Shown here: piece by piece, positions 55,770-63,584 of the stretch
Numbering within the stretch: the stretch's first letter is position 1
How the letters are laid out: every line of letters begins with the position of its first letter
NCBI RefSeq assembly: GCF_019443285.1
Contig: NZ_CP080327.1
Span: 2,290,001 to 2,354,000 of the forward strand
DNA length: 64,000 nt
Origin: Aquisediminimonas profunda
GTDB lineage: Bacteria > Pseudomonadota > Alphaproteobacteria > Sphingomonadales > Sphingomonadaceae
Direction of reading: 5' to 3'
Position numbers and translations under genes: made by a program
Notes under the pieces: generated by a model
What the model was told of the DNA's origin: nothing
The model's database searches: none
What the model saw: only the letters and a program-made list of their open reading frames with translations

Positions 55770-56147
55770 ATGGCTGGACCCCGGAGTTTCGCGGAAGGAC
55801 CTCGCGTCTACGTAGCTGTTATAGCTACGCTAAGTTATGTGATCGCCTTTTTGCCACTATTATTTCTTGGTGCGGAAGGTTGGTGGCTAATTAAGATTTT
55901 GGCGATGGCGTCTGCCCCACTTATTGTGGTTGCGAGTATCGTGGCAGTTGTCTTCGCCAACTCAGTGCTTCGTCATCCATTTAGGTGGGCGAGTGCCGGT
56001 GCATTGGCGGCGATTACAATCAGCAGCTTTGCGCTGTGGCAATTTACGGGAACGAGCATCGGTCTGCTTTCTTTGCCGGTCGCCCTGCCAGCCGCGTTGC
56101 TTTTTTACGCATTTGCGCGCGTGCGCCAAAAAGCATCCAATTCCTGA
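55770..56147 (+). CDS. Hypothetical membrane protein with four helices
   Basis: 125 residues with four hydrophobic segments (VIATLSYVIAFLPLLFLG, ILAMASAPLIVVASIVAVVF, AGALAAITISSFALW, LLSLPVALPAALLFYAFARV). The ATG at 55770 has an AGGA 7 bases upstream. The longer frame to 55638 runs through the degenerate palindrome and is not used. No family recognised. Confidence 0.5.
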   Translation: MAGPRSFAEGPRVYVAVIATLSYVIAFLPLLFLGAEGWWLIKILAMASAPLIVVASIVAVVFANSVLRHPFRWASAGALAAITISSFALWQFTGTSIGLLSLPVALPAALLFYAFARVRQKASNS

Positions 56148-56196
56148 CAATGTCGAATAAGCTGCTAAAGCGCCTACTGCAGCCATTCCAGCCGCC

Positions 56197-56262
56197 AATG
56201 TCCGCAATGGGGTCGATTACTGGCGCACCGCTTCGACGTCTTTGGGGTGGAAAGCGGACATT
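56197..56262 (+). repeat. Oriented palindrome, long form, copy 11
   Basis: Perfect 9-bp arms, AATGTCCGC and GCGGACATT; inner TCGA words on both sides pair. The core TTTGGGGTGGAAA is intact. Confidence 0.9.
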
Positions 56263-56577
56263 CTAGCGGGCGAGATACGGGCATTCGGGTAGCAATCCTG
56301 AGAACAGGAAAAGCTCGAAGCCGCCAAAGACCAAGAGCGGCAAGAATATCCAGCGAGATTGTAAGCCTCCCGGCACTAGGGGCCGATAGAGGACGGCCCC
56401 CACAGGGAGTAGGACAACTGCGACGGCGCTCAGGAATGCCAGATTGAAGGTGTTCATCCCGCACTGCCATTCATTCCACGCAGCGAGAGCGAATATGACG
56501 TTATAGGCGCCTACGAGCCCGCCTATAATCAGGCAAACCGTCGCTGAAGCTTTTCTAAGCATGGCACGACTTGCCAT
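56263..56577 (-). CDS. Small hypothetical membrane protein
   Basis: 104 residues with three hydrophobic segments (ATVCLIIGGLVGAYNVIFALAAW, LAFLSAVAVVLLPVGAVLY, IFLPLLVFGGFELFLFSGLL). The ATG at 56577 is chosen over the one at 56562; neither has a strong ribosome site. The stop touches palindrome copy 11 and the start lies 9 bp from copy 12. No family recognised. Confidence 0.5.
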   Translation of the reverse strand: MASRAMLRKASATVCLIIGGLVGAYNVIFALAAWNEWQCGMNTFNLAFLSAVAVVLLPVGAVLYRPLVPGGLQSRWIFLPLLVFGGFELFLFSGLLPECPYLAR

Positions 56578-56585
56578 AGCCTGCG

Positions 56586-56651
56586 AACGTCTGCAATCGG
56601 AGCAAGCGCCAACAGGCGCCAGCGACATAATTGGGGTGGAAAGCTGACATT
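56586..56651 (+). repeat. Oriented palindrome, long form, copy 12
   Basis: The arms AACGTCTGC and GCTGACATT carry two changes. The interior GGCGCCAGCGAC and AATTGGGGTGGAAA keep the family core. Confidence 0.75.
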
Positions 56652-56656
56652 GCCTG

Positions 56657-57103
56657 CTAGCGCTTTGACAGCGAAGCCGCCCTCAACATTAGCAGCCAAA
56701 CCACCCATAAGGCCGAATATGGAAGCCAGACGATCTCACACCACCAAGTCGGAGAAATTAAGCCCATGATATTTTCGGAAAGAAGTTCGGCAATAATCAG
56801 GGCCACAAGGATGCTGGTCACCCAAGAGCGCACCGGCATCTCGCCATTCCATCCGAACAATCTACTTTTTCCCTGATATTTGCGCAAGCTGACCCAAGTA
56901 AGAGCGACAACGAAGGGTGTGGCAACAATGGCCAAATACAGGTCCTGAAACATTGGAATGCCAGTGGAGTCTGCGTTGGGATCGAGAACGCCAGACTTCA
57001 GCAGCAACGGGTAGTAAAGGAAGCTTGTGGCGACGAGCCCAGATGGAATGCCCGCCGAGAGCACCCAAATTGGCCAGCGTTTGGATGGCGTGAGCAATTC
57101 CAT
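56657..57103 (-). CDS. Hypothetical membrane protein
   Basis: 148 residues with four hydrophobic helices (WVLSAGIPSGLVATSFLYYP, LYLAIVATPFVVALTWVSL, WVTSILVALIIAELLSENI, LPYSALWVVWLLMLRAASL). Its stop is 5 bp from palindrome copy 12. The ATG at 57103 is used; a TTG 6 bp upstream is possible. No family recognised. Confidence 0.5.
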   Translation of the reverse strand: MELLTPSKRWPIWVLSAGIPSGLVATSFLYYPLLLKSGVLDPNADSTGIPMFQDLYLAIVATPFVVALTWVSLRKYQGKSRLFGWNGEMPVRSWVTSILVALIIAELLSENIMGLISPTWWCEIVWLPYSALWVVWLLMLRAASLSKR

Positions 57104-57162
57104 AGCCAACTTATAGCATTAAACAGATGGCAAGCTAACTGGCTTCAATTCCCTAATTAGCG

Positions 57163-57203
57163 GCCGAGCCACTTCGGCAACTAAGGGGTGGAAAGCGGAC
57201 ATT
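57163..57203 (+). repeat. Oriented palindrome, right half only, copy 13
   Basis: CTAAGGGGTGGAAA followed by GCGGACATTT is kept; the left half is not recognisable. Same orientation as the others. Confidence 0.6.
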
Positions 57204-57409
57204 TAGGGTCGTTTGGCCACAAGGCGCATCCAAATCGTTCTGACAAATAGACTAAGTCCAGGAGGGCCGAGAATCAGAGCAAAGGCCAAAAATGGAAGCC
57301 CATGAAAGTCCGCACTTAACAACACTTGCGCCGCGAGCAAAATGGCCAGCGTCCAACACGCAAACAAGGTTGCCTTGCGAACTAAACGCTGATGGTCAAT
57401 GAGGGTCAT
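57203..57409 (-). CDS. Tiny hypothetical membrane protein
   Basis: 68 residues with two hydrophobic segments (ATLFACWTLAILLAAQVLL and LPFLAFALILGPPGLSLFV) and a basic C-terminus. The stop lies within the end of palindrome copy 13. No clear ribosome site and no family recognised. Confidence 0.4.
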   Translation of the reverse strand: MTLIDHQRLVRKATLFACWTLAILLAAQVLLSADFHGLPFLAFALILGPPGLSLFVRTIWMRLVAKRP

Positions 57410-57436
57410 GCGATGGATTGTGCTCCGTCGTCAGAA

Positions 57437-57460
57437 ATTCCGCAATGGGCCAAAGTCGCT
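57437..57460 (+). repeat. Oriented palindrome, left-half fragment, copy 14
   Basis: ATTCCGCAATGGGCC followed by AAAGTCGCT is a partial left half, 6 bp before a complete copy. It may record an excision or a duplication. Confidence 0.45.
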
Positions 57461-57465
57461 CCACT

Positions 57466-57531
57466 AATGTCCGCAATGGGGTCGCTCTCAGACTGACCGC
57501 TATGTCTCATTTGGGGTGTAAAGCGGTCGTT
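57466..57531 (+). repeat. Oriented palindrome, long form, copy 15
   Basis: The arms AATGTCCGC and GCGGTCGTT have two mismatches. Left core AATGGGGTCGCTC and right core CATTTGGGGTGTAAA are kept. Confidence 0.85.
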
Positions 57532-57590
57532 GCCAAAGCATCGAAACGTATACATCATCAGAGGTACAGCGAGGCGGACATTTTTATAGG

Positions 57591-58262
57591 ATGTGTCAGG
57601 TGGAATGCGAACAGGCCCAATTTTCCAATTCTACTGATGACGAGGACCAGGAAAAGTCGGCTCGTCGATTTGTCGGATGGGCAATGGGATTGCCGTTCGT
57701 CGCGTTCGTGGCTCGGGAAACCTTCGGAGGCAGAACGACCCTGCTGACCGAATTGCCGACCCCGCTCCAATGGGTAGCTTGCCTCGCAGGTTTAGCCTTA
57801 GGTGGCGTGGTGGCCCAAATCCTTGCGCAGAGAAGCGCGAAAACTTTTGGGCGTTCCAAAGCGATCTTTGCCGCAATTTCGCTCATCGCGTTGAGCGTCG
57901 TGACCTTCTCCTACTTAGGTCGGTGGGCATTTGAGTTGGCTTCATTCGCCAATTTAGAGACTGAAATACAATCGGCGCAGGTTAGAATTATGGGCGTACG
58001 AACTGGAAAGTCCGGAACATTCGCGGCAGCGAGATTATTTCCAGACGGCCGCGAGGTAGATGTGCCTATTACGAACGAATTATATGCTGATCTTGCGGCA
58101 ACCCGTCCGCCATTGTGGAGCAAGACATATTCAGAAGAACTTTTCTGTCTCACGTTGCCGCAACAAAATGGGCGATGGGGCGCAATACGCGCCTATGTTC
58201 CCGCAAGATGGGATGATGGACTGAGCCATTTTGAGGATTGCCACCGTCAGATTAAGGGCTAG
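57591..58262 (+). CDS. Hypothetical membrane-anchored protein
   Basis: 223 residues with three hydrophobic helices in the first half (AMGLPFVAFVARETF, ACLAGLALGGVVAQILA, AIFAAISLIALSVVTFSYLG). A soluble C-terminal domain of about 100 residues carries two cysteines. The acidic N-terminus precedes helix 1. The ATG has an AGG just upstream. The gene sits between copies 15 and 16. No family recognised. Confidence 0.5.
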   Translation: MCQVECEQAQFSNSTDDEDQEKSARRFVGWAMGLPFVAFVARETFGGRTTLLTELPTPLQWVACLAGLALGGVVAQILAQRSAKTFGRSKAIFAAISLIALSVVTFSYLGRWAFELASFANLETEIQSAQVRIMGVRTGKSGTFAAARLFPDGREVDVPITNELYADLAATRPPLWSKTYSEELFCLTLPQQNGRWGAIRAYVPARWDDGLSHFEDCHRQIKG

Positions 58263-58274
58263 CCCAATCCTACA

Positions 58275-58342
58275 AAATGTCCGCTAAGGGGTCGATTCCG
58301 GACGGTCCGGTTTTGGGGCTAAATTGCGAAAAGCAGACATTT
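58275..58342 (+). repeat. Oriented palindrome, long form, copy 16
   Basis: The arms AAATGTCCGC and GCAGACATTT have one mismatch. The interior has TAAGGGGTCGATTCCGG and CCGGTTTTGGGG, with an inner CCGG pairing. Last copy of the array. Confidence 0.8.
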
Positions 58343-58451
58343 GGGGTTTAGCGCGACAGCCATTGGAGTTGGGTCGAACCCAAACAGGCCAATATTGAAG
58401 CCAATACGCCGACCGAACAGCGCCCGCGACAAGGCTCACAAACCATAGCAT
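58284..58451 (-). CDS. Possible small membrane protein ending in the repeat
   Basis: A 55-residue open frame with one hydrophobic helix at the N-terminus (MLWFVSLVAGAVRSAYW). Its stop lies in palindrome copy 16. The frame stays open upstream, but that part overlaps the ORF on the other strand. No ribosome site was found, so this is tentative. Confidence 0.2.
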   Translation of the reverse strand: MLWFVSLVAGAVRSAYWLQYWPVWVRPNSNGCRAKPQMSAFRNLAPKPDRPESTP

Positions 58452-58515
58452 CGTCAGCAATGGACCATTTAAGTCGGCACCTATACATAATGATTTGGAT
58501 ACGGAGGCCCACTGA

Positions 58516-58719
58516 ATGCTCCGTAAACGTGGGACGCAGTTTATGGCTAAGATCAAAGGCGAGATGACGTCACAGGAGAAGAGCGATCTGTTTCGACGGC
58601 TGGTCCAGCAGCTTGTGGACGAAGGGGATGTCACCTTTGAGGAAGCCGATGCAGTCCTCAAAAGGAAGGCGCAGAACGAACTGCTCGAAGGTAGCCAGCC
58701 GCCATCGATCACACACTGA
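58516..58719 (+). CDS. Small hypothetical protein
   Basis: 67 hydrophilic residues, mostly helical (MTSQEKSDLFRRLVQQLVDEGDVTFEEADAVLKRK). GGAGG lies 8 bases before the ATG at 58516; a second ATG is 9 codons later. It may be a small regulatory or phage-type protein, with no family recognised. It is the only plus-strand gene right of the array. Confidence 0.5.
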   Translation: MLRKRGTQFMAKIKGEMTSQEKSDLFRRLVQQLVDEGDVTFEEADAVLKRKAQNELLEGSQPPSITH

Positions 58720-58764
58720 GCGCTGCTATCGGCCAAAGCTCCCCTTTTTTAGGGCCTGACAAAA

Positions 58765-58941
58765 TTACCGATAACCAGCCCGAGAGCGACACCACCTTTC
58801 CAGGAATCGCACCGACTTGATCCGAAGCCGAAGGGCTTTGCGCGCCTCTGGATCGCTTGTGGCCTGCAATTCCGCATTGAGCCGCACGCCAGTTTCGCGC
58901 GCGGTATCTGCCATGGTCCGGATCTTGTTTGGTTCGGTCAT
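58765..58941 (-). CDS. Small hypothetical protein, last gene of the integrated element
   Basis: A 58-residue open frame, helical and very basic (ARKALRLRIKSVRFLERWCR). It starts inside the stop of the HGG-motif gene (ATGA), continuing a chain of overlapping genes; that coupling is the main evidence. Function unknown. Confidence 0.45.
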   Translation of the reverse strand: MTEPNKIRTMADTARETGVRLNAELQATSDPEARKALRLRIKSVRFLERWCRSRAGYR

Positions 58942-59225
58942 ATCACTTCTCCGTCAGACGGCCTCAGGATGCCCAGCAGGCGCGAAACCTGCTTGCGTAG
59001 CTCCAAAGCCTCACCTGTCTTGTGCCCATGCTTGTACATGCCATTGGCGGGACCTTTCGGCGCGCCGCTACCCTTTGACCCGCCATGAATCCGGCACACC
59101 CGCTTTCCCTTTACCGCCATCGAACGGCACGACCCGCCCTGTTTCTTCCGGGCCTGGCAGCGCGGGGCTTCCGTCTGCATTTTTTTCAAACCGGCCTGCC
59201 ATGGACGCTTGGGCTTGTCGGTCAT
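58938..59225 (-). CDS. HGG-motif small basic protein (phage-type)
   Basis: 95 residues. A cysteine pattern CQARKKQGGSCRSMAVKGKRVCRIHGG, split over about 25-50, is followed by a Gly/Lys stretch GAPKGPANGMYKHGHKTGEA. This recalls HGG-type small proteins of phages and integrated elements whose role is unknown; zinc or nucleic acid binding is plausible. The ATG at 59225 is preferred to 59264. Its first 158 bp overlap the end of the next upstream gene in another frame, which is unusually long. Confidence 0.6.
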   Translation of the reverse strand: MTDKPKRPWQAGLKKMQTEAPRCQARKKQGGSCRSMAVKGKRVCRIHGGSKGSGAPKGPANGMYKHGHKTGEALELRKQVSRLLGILRPSDGEVI

Positions 59226-59865
59226 TAAAATCCTTCCCCCCATTGATATGATTGATGTGGACATGCTGATGAACGTGCTTTTCCTGCCGCACGGTGATCT
59301 TCTGACTTGTTGAACGGCGCTTGCCCTTCACGCCCGCCATAACTTCATGCTGGAATGCAGACGTCTTCGCGAGGTTCGCAAAAGCCCCGATCATCTTTGT
59401 GTCGTAAGTGTAGTCCGCAACCCGCTTGCCGACTTTCATCAGCAGCATGTGCGTTACCGCCATTTGCGCAGCGAGGGCCGCTTCAGCTTCGTTGCGTGGC
59501 TTGTGCGCATTCACAATGTGCAGAAGCATGACGACCTGCTCTTCCTCCGGAATCCAGCGCTGTGACTCGTCATCGTAAGTGTGGGAGCACACGTCGAGGA
59601 GGTGATTTATGAAAGCAGCCGCCACCATCGAATGACGGGTGCCGAACGCGTCCACGATCAAGAACTTCCAGTCTTCGTTTTCCGCAGGACTCTGATTGTA
59701 TGGCCAGTCCCAGCGGAATGATCCGTCCTTTTCCCGAATCAAGAATACAGGCGGACCATGCCTGCGCTTCATGCAGCGTTCGCGGGCAGCCACGATAGAT
59801 TTGGCGAGTGCGTCAGGCGGAGGCGGTTTGCACGGCTCATTCTTGGGGCGAGCGCGATCAACCAT
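59068..59865 (-). CDS. Hypothetical element protein
   Basis: 265 residues. The N-terminal half is mixed and the middle strongly helical (EAEAALAAQMAVTHMLLMKVGKR, split around residues 130-150). A His-rich stretch HVHQHVHINH lies near residue 205, before a Gly/Pro-rich tail. No family recognised; a phage small-terminase-like or regulatory role is speculation. The ATG overlaps the upstream stop (ATGGTTGA), and its last 158 bp are shared with the HGG-motif gene. Confidence 0.55.
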   Translation of the reverse strand: MVDRARPKNEPCKPPPPDALAKSIVAARERCMKRRHGPPVFLIREKDGSFRWDWPYNQSPAENEDWKFLIVDAFGTRHSMVAAAFINHLLDVCSHTYDDESQRWIPEEEQVVMLLHIVNAHKPRNEAEAALAAQMAVTHMLLMKVGKRVADYTYDTKMIGAFANLAKTSAFQHEVMAGVKGKRRSTSQKITVRQEKHVHQHVHINHINGGKDFNDRQAQASMAGRFEKNADGSPALPGPEETGRVVPFDGGKGKAGVPDSWRVKG

Positions 59866-60109
59866 TACAGTTCTCATCATCCACAATGACAGTCCAGTGG
59901 GTCGGCGTCCGCTTCATGGGGCGCTTGCTGGCATTGAGCCATTGCCCGTCCTGCCAGATCGCAGCGCTTTGCCATTCGGTCGTATTCACGAAGCCAAGGG
60001 TGCCGTCTGGGGGCGGCGTTTCAATAGGGAAGCGTGCAAACAACACTCCAGGCAGAATGTTCATCCGGAAGAAGGCGCCACCAGCAGGAAGATCGGATCG
60101 CTTTATCAT
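59858..60109 (-). CDS. Small hypothetical element protein
   Basis: 83 residues with MIKRSDLPAGGAFF at the start and WQSAAIWQDGQWLNASKRPMKR near the end, predicted as a small beta-rich domain. Starts with ATGA overlap on the upstream gene and overlaps the downstream gene by 8 bp. No function recognised; it belongs to the same coupled set. Confidence 0.5.
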   Translation of the reverse strand: MIKRSDLPAGGAFFRMNILPGVLFARFPIETPPPDGTLGFVNTTEWQSAAIWQDGQWLNASKRPMKRTPTHWTVIVDDENCNG

Positions 60110-60657
60110 GGGGCAATCTCCCAAAGCAGCTTTGCTCTGGTCGCGTCCCAGCGATTGAACACAGACCGCAAGGACCCGACGCGGACGATTGCCATCGTGT
60201 CATCCACCAGGACGAGCGGTCGGCCAGCGAGCCACACCGCGAGGCCTTCCTGTTCTGGCGACCAGCCCCATAGCTCGAGCGGCGACCAGCCCAAGCCTAG
60301 TGCTGAGACGGCCCAGCCTTCTGATGCCAATCGCTGAGCGTCGGTAACTATCTCCGGCCAGACTTCTGGGCGCGTGATATGCGGCACATGCATGCCGCGC
60401 AGCCGATTGAGCCCCACGACAATCGCGGGCGGCAATGCCGGTGTTCCACTGTTCCGTTTCCTAGAGAGTGGAACAATGGAACATGGCCCGCTAATGGCTG
60501 TTTTCTGAGGGCTCGCGTGTTCCAAAAGGGTGGAACAGGATCGCGGTTCCGTGGAGCAAGGTTCTTGACGTTCCACCTGTTCCAGCCGTGTTCCAAATGT
60601 TGTTCCATCTGGTTGAAGGCGAGCCAATGTTTGTTCGGCGATGGCTTTGAGATTCAT
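60106..60657 (-). CDS. Hypothetical element protein
   Basis: 183 residues. The first 75 are low complexity and Ser/Pro/Cys-rich. The rest is a compact domain with IVTDAQRLASEGWAVSALGLGWS, LELWGWSPEQEGLAVWLAGRPLV and a basic C-terminus. It lies directly after the AAA ATPase gene with ATGA overlap. No family assigned. The position after a RepA-like ATPase suggests a role in replication or control of the element. Confidence 0.5.
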   Translation of the reverse strand: MNLKAIAEQTLARLQPDGTTFGTRLEQVERQEPCSTEPRSCSTLLEHASPQKTAISGPCSIVPLSRKRNSGTPALPPAIVVGLNRLRGMHVPHITRPEVWPEIVTDAQRLASEGWAVSALGLGWSPLELWGWSPEQEGLAVWLAGRPLVLVDDTMAIVRVGSLRSVFNRWDATRAKLLWEIAP

Positions 60658-61589
60658 TGCTCGCCTCCATTGCTGGCTTTCTTGAGAATGCGATTGACGG
60701 TGGCCAAACCGATTCCCAATTCGCTGGCGATGTCACGCTGCGTCATGCCCTCGGCCTTCAGCGACAGGACCTGTGTGGTTCTAACGTCTTCAAGTTTGCG
60801 CGTGCTCCATATACCGTCACGGTAGAGCGCTTCGAAGGGCTCTGCATCGGCGCCGGAAAAACCCCGTGATTTTGTAAACTCGACATTGAAGCGCGCGCCC
60901 TCGGTCGCGCAGTAGTCTGCTGGGCGGGAGAGCTTGATGACCGTGTCCATAACGTCTTCGCGCTTGCTGGTGCCGCGTTGTTCGCCGCCCTTGCCCGCAT
61001 GGTGGACGAACAGGACTGATCGACCTTCGCGGCGCAGCTTAAGTGCCCATGATTGCATCAGGCCCCAGCTGTCGGCTTCGTTCTCCTTGCCGGATCGCGC
61101 CAGGGTCGAGAGATTGTCGACCACAACGAGTTCAGCATTGCCCAGATGTGGTTCAATTTCCCGCTGCCCTTCCTCTGTCGCGAGATCGGGCAGCCCAAAT
61201 TCGCACAGATCGGATGACAACAGCCGAATAAAGTCGCCGTCAGGTGGTGACATTGCTGCATTCTGGACGATGCTGGCGAGCCGCTCCTGTAGTGTGACGG
61301 CGGGCATCTCGCCATCGAGCAGAATGACCTTGCGGGGCTTCGTTGCCTGCCAGCACAGAAACGAGCCTCCAGAAGCGACAGCATAGGCAACGCCAAGTCC
61401 GAAGAGGGTCTTGCCCACGCCGCGCGGGGCAAACACCATGCACAGGCCCTTTGCGGGCAACCACGGTGCAAGGATCTGCTCCTTCGGCGGGAGTTCCATC
61501 TGGAGAAAGCAGTCGAGGCTCACCGCACATATTGATGGGCGTAGTGGCTCAATTACATTGGCCGCGAAAGCTGAGAAGTCACGCGGCAT
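60654..61589 (-). CDS. RepA-like AAA ATPase (AAA_25) with C-terminal helix-turn-helix
   Basis: 311 residues. The Walker A box APRGVGKTLFGLG is near residue 55. A strand LLDGEMPA follows, and Walker B lies in LVVVDNLSTLA. The loop VLFVHHAGKGGEQRGTS is the conserved RepA/RecA-fold sensor. A C-terminal resolvase-type helix-turn-helix (MTQRDIASELGIGLATVNRIL) would bind DNA. Such proteins are replicative helicase or primase partners of plasmids and phage satellites. It is the most informative gene of the element. Confidence 0.78.
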   Translation of the reverse strand: MPRDFSAFAANVIEPLRPSICAVSLDCFLQMELPPKEQILAPWLPAKGLCMVFAPRGVGKTLFGLGVAYAVASGGSFLCWQATKPRKVILLDGEMPAVTLQERLASIVQNAAMSPPDGDFIRLLSSDLCEFGLPDLATEEGQREIEPHLGNAELVVVDNLSTLARSGKENEADSWGLMQSWALKLRREGRSVLFVHHAGKGGEQRGTSKREDVMDTVIKLSRPADYCATEGARFNVEFTKSRGFSGADAEPFEALYRDGIWSTRKLEDVRTTQVLSLKAEGMTQRDIASELGIGLATVNRILKKASNGGEQ

Positions 61590-62136
61590 TGCGCAGGTCC
61601 TTTGCTATTATGTCGGGGATGCGACGCGAGCGTTCGATGCGAGAGCGAAGGGCAAGCGCCAAAGACGCAGACGTTTCGATCGTTTCCCAGCCAGCAAGCG
61701 TTTCGACCTCGGGCGCGTCCCAGTCGACAATACATCCACCTGCGCAACCCAAACGAAGCCAATCGAGCGGACTTTCACAAAGGGTTGTGCTGTTCGCCCA
61801 AGAGCCAAAATTCGAGAGGGTATCAGCACCGAGCGCCCAGCCTTTACCGCCACGCAGGCCCCAACGAGACGGCTGCAGACTGCGCCAGGCAACGAGATCG
61901 GCCAACTCCCCGCCTTCAATGACTGGTTGCACGACATGCGCTGGACCATCGCCTGGAACGAAATGGCCGCCGCTGTTGATAGTACCATTGAGGATGCCAA
62001 AGCCCATGAACCTAAAGCGCAGAGCATGTTCCGCAATGGTGGTGGGATGAACGCCGAGTTCGCGTATCCGGTCAAGATGCGGCTGCCTGACGGCTGCCGT
62101 CGCGAGCCTGTATTCACTATGCAGGTCGATCTTCAT
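61579..62136 (-). CDS. Hypothetical element protein, possibly primase-related
   Basis: 185 residues with RLATAAVRQPHLDRIRELGV, the aromatic-rich RFRFMGFGILNG and an acidic IVDWDAPEVETLAGWETIETS. It precedes the RepA-like ATPase with 11-bp overlap, a place often taken by primase-type genes, but no catalytic motif was found, so the suggestion is weak. Confidence 0.5.
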   Translation of the reverse strand: MKIDLHSEYRLATAAVRQPHLDRIRELGVHPTTIAEHALRFRFMGFGILNGTINSGGHFVPGDGPAHVVQPVIEGGELADLVAWRSLQPSRWGLRGGKGWALGADTLSNFGSWANSTTLCESPLDWLRLGCAGGCIVDWDAPEVETLAGWETIETSASLALALRSRIERSRRIPDIIAKDLRNAA

Positions 62137-62375
62137 TTATCGATCCTCCTTGCAAACACTTCCTGACTTTTGCGAACTTTCCAGCGGTTGCTTTCCCGCC
62201 ATAGGCGGTCCGCAACCGCTTGAATCTCAAACCGCATTTCTGTAGGAAATTGATCGAGATTGAGCCCTGCCAGGAGCTTGTCGACTTCGGGACGCCGCAC
62301 GGTGAGGATCGTGCGGCGTTCTCGCATTTCATGGGCAGCGAGTGCCGGGGGTTTTCCCACAACACTATGCCGCAA
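62133..62375 (-). CDS. Small hypothetical element protein
   Basis: 80 residues, helical and basic. It overlaps both neighbours (4 bp and 11 bp), consistent with a compact element operon. The start is a TTG without clear ribosome site; an internal ATG at 62327 could be used instead. Function unknown. Confidence 0.4.
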   Translation of the reverse strand: MRHSVVGKPPALAAHEMRERRTILTVRRPEVDKLLAGLNLDQFPTEMRFEIQAVADRLWRESNRWKVRKSQEVFARRIDK

Positions 62376-62565
62376 GCTGAGATGTTGAGTATGTCAGCCG
62401 GGCAGCCAGCCACTGATCGACATCTTCAGGACGGTAACGGACTAAGCGCCCCATCTTGATGTACGGAGGACCATCACCGCGCACGCGCTCTTTTTGGATC
62501 GTGGAGACAGAGCAAGAGCGATAGATTGCGCACTCGTGCTCGTTCATCAGAGATTTGGGTGTCAT
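62365..62565 (-). CDS. AlpA/excisionase-type helix-turn-helix protein
   Basis: 66 residues with the MerR-like winged helix of AlpA regulators and excisionases: LMNEHECAIYRSCSVSTIQK, then GDGPPYIKMGRLVRYRPEDVDQWL. These proteins control integrase genes or help excision. The ATG at 62565 gives the family length; the longer upstream frame is not conserved. It heads the coupled element operon. Confidence 0.78.
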   Translation of the reverse strand: MTPKSLMNEHECAIYRSCSVSTIQKERVRGDGPPYIKMGRLVRYRPEDVDQWLAARLTYSTSQLAA

Positions 62566-62667
62566 TGCCAATTCCTTGCGAGCCTGTCCCAATGACGGGC
62601 TACTCGCTGCAAGGTGCGGCAATTCACGCCGATTGATATGCCGACAACATGCCGACAATGCCAACAA

Positions 62668-62958
62668 CTAGGCTATTAGCGCGCGTTCCCTCATTCGTTT
62701 GACGAGTTCTTGCGTAGCTGGCTGGAATGTTGATCGTTCGAGGGTATCGCACCCTCGCTCAGCTAGGATTTCGAAAACCTCATTCAAAATAGTATCGGGG
62801 CCACGCCCGGCGATGCCTTCAGCATCATCGTCTCGCAGATGAACCCATTCAGCCAAAGCAGCGGCAAATGCTGGCCACTCGCGCACAGGTCTGCGGCCAC
62901 CTCTACCTCTAGAGATCGGAACCTCAACTGAGTGCGATCCGACCCAAGGTTGCGCCAC
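62668..62958 (-). CDS. Hypothetical element protein
   Basis: 96 residues from a GTG start. A Gly/Arg-rich segment near the start is followed by an acidic helical region (AALAEWVHLRDDDAEGIAG, TILNEVFEILAERG). No family recognised. It lies 102 bp before the AlpA-type gene on the same strand. Confidence 0.45.
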   Translation of the reverse strand: MAQPWVGSHSVEVPISRGRGGRRPVREWPAFAAALAEWVHLRDDDAEGIAGRGPDTILNEVFEILAERGCDTLERSTFQPATQELVKRMRERALIA

Positions 62959-63072
62959 TTTTACGGACGAATCGTCATAGTGCTCAATGTGGCGAGTATG
63001 TTGCAGTGAGAGCCCCCAATACTGGCGATAGTTGTCATGAAACTGGAGCCACGACTTTTCATGGAAATAGAG

Positions 63073-63552
63073 TCAATGTGTTTGTTCGGCATCGCAATCA
63101 TATGGTTGCAGGGGATTGATTCCGCCTGTTGCGAAGCGATGCCAAAAATCATCTATGCCCCACCACGCTACCGGCACCAAAAATAATTCACCGCCTTTTT
63201 TGTCACGGAAAGCCGTTCCAATTCGACCATCGAACACAGCCTGGCCTACGTCATGAAACACAAACTCAAACGGCGCTGCTACGTGATCTCGATGGTCGAT
63301 TTCGTCTTCCGAAACTTCTGCCAAAGGAGTGTCAAGGATCGCGCATGAGCCCAGTGTATTTTGTCGGACTGGGCGAGGATGAACATTGCTGACATTTCCC
63401 GCATTAAATTGAGCTTCGAAGGCCCTCAATTGGCCCGCAAATTGATGCTCATCGAACGTGCAGATCATTCTGGAGATTGCCGCACAGCTAAATAACCAGC
63501 CGGTTGGCTGAACCGGCGCGACGCCTCTGCAATACAATTCCGACCAACTCAT
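63073..63552 (-). CDS. Hypothetical element protein
   Basis: 159 residues with PFEFVFHDVGQAVFDGRIG and ELFLVPVAWWGIDDFWHRFA as the most structured parts; other stretches are ordinary. It is the gene downstream of the integrase, where elements often carry accessory cargo. I cannot assign a function. Confidence 0.4.
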   Translation of the reverse strand: MSWSELYCRGVAPVQPTGWLFSCAAISRMICTFDEHQFAGQLRAFEAQFNAGNVSNVHPRPVRQNTLGSCAILDTPLAEVSEDEIDHRDHVAAPFEFVFHDVGQAVFDGRIGTAFRDKKGGELFLVPVAWWGIDDFWHRFATGGINPLQPYDCDAEQTH

Positions 63553-63584
63553 TCATGCCTCCGCTGGCACCCGCACTTGGGAGA

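Noticed and set aside
51581-58342. Calling the repeats true integron attC sites
   Set aside because: The arms do not keep the RYYYAAC and GTTRRRY core boxes; some copies end in AAC/GTT but most in AAT/ATT. No integron integrase is in the window.
51581-58342. CRISPR array
   Set aside because: Repeats are palindromic, diverged and 400-900 bp apart with genes between; there are no uniform short spacers and no cas genes.
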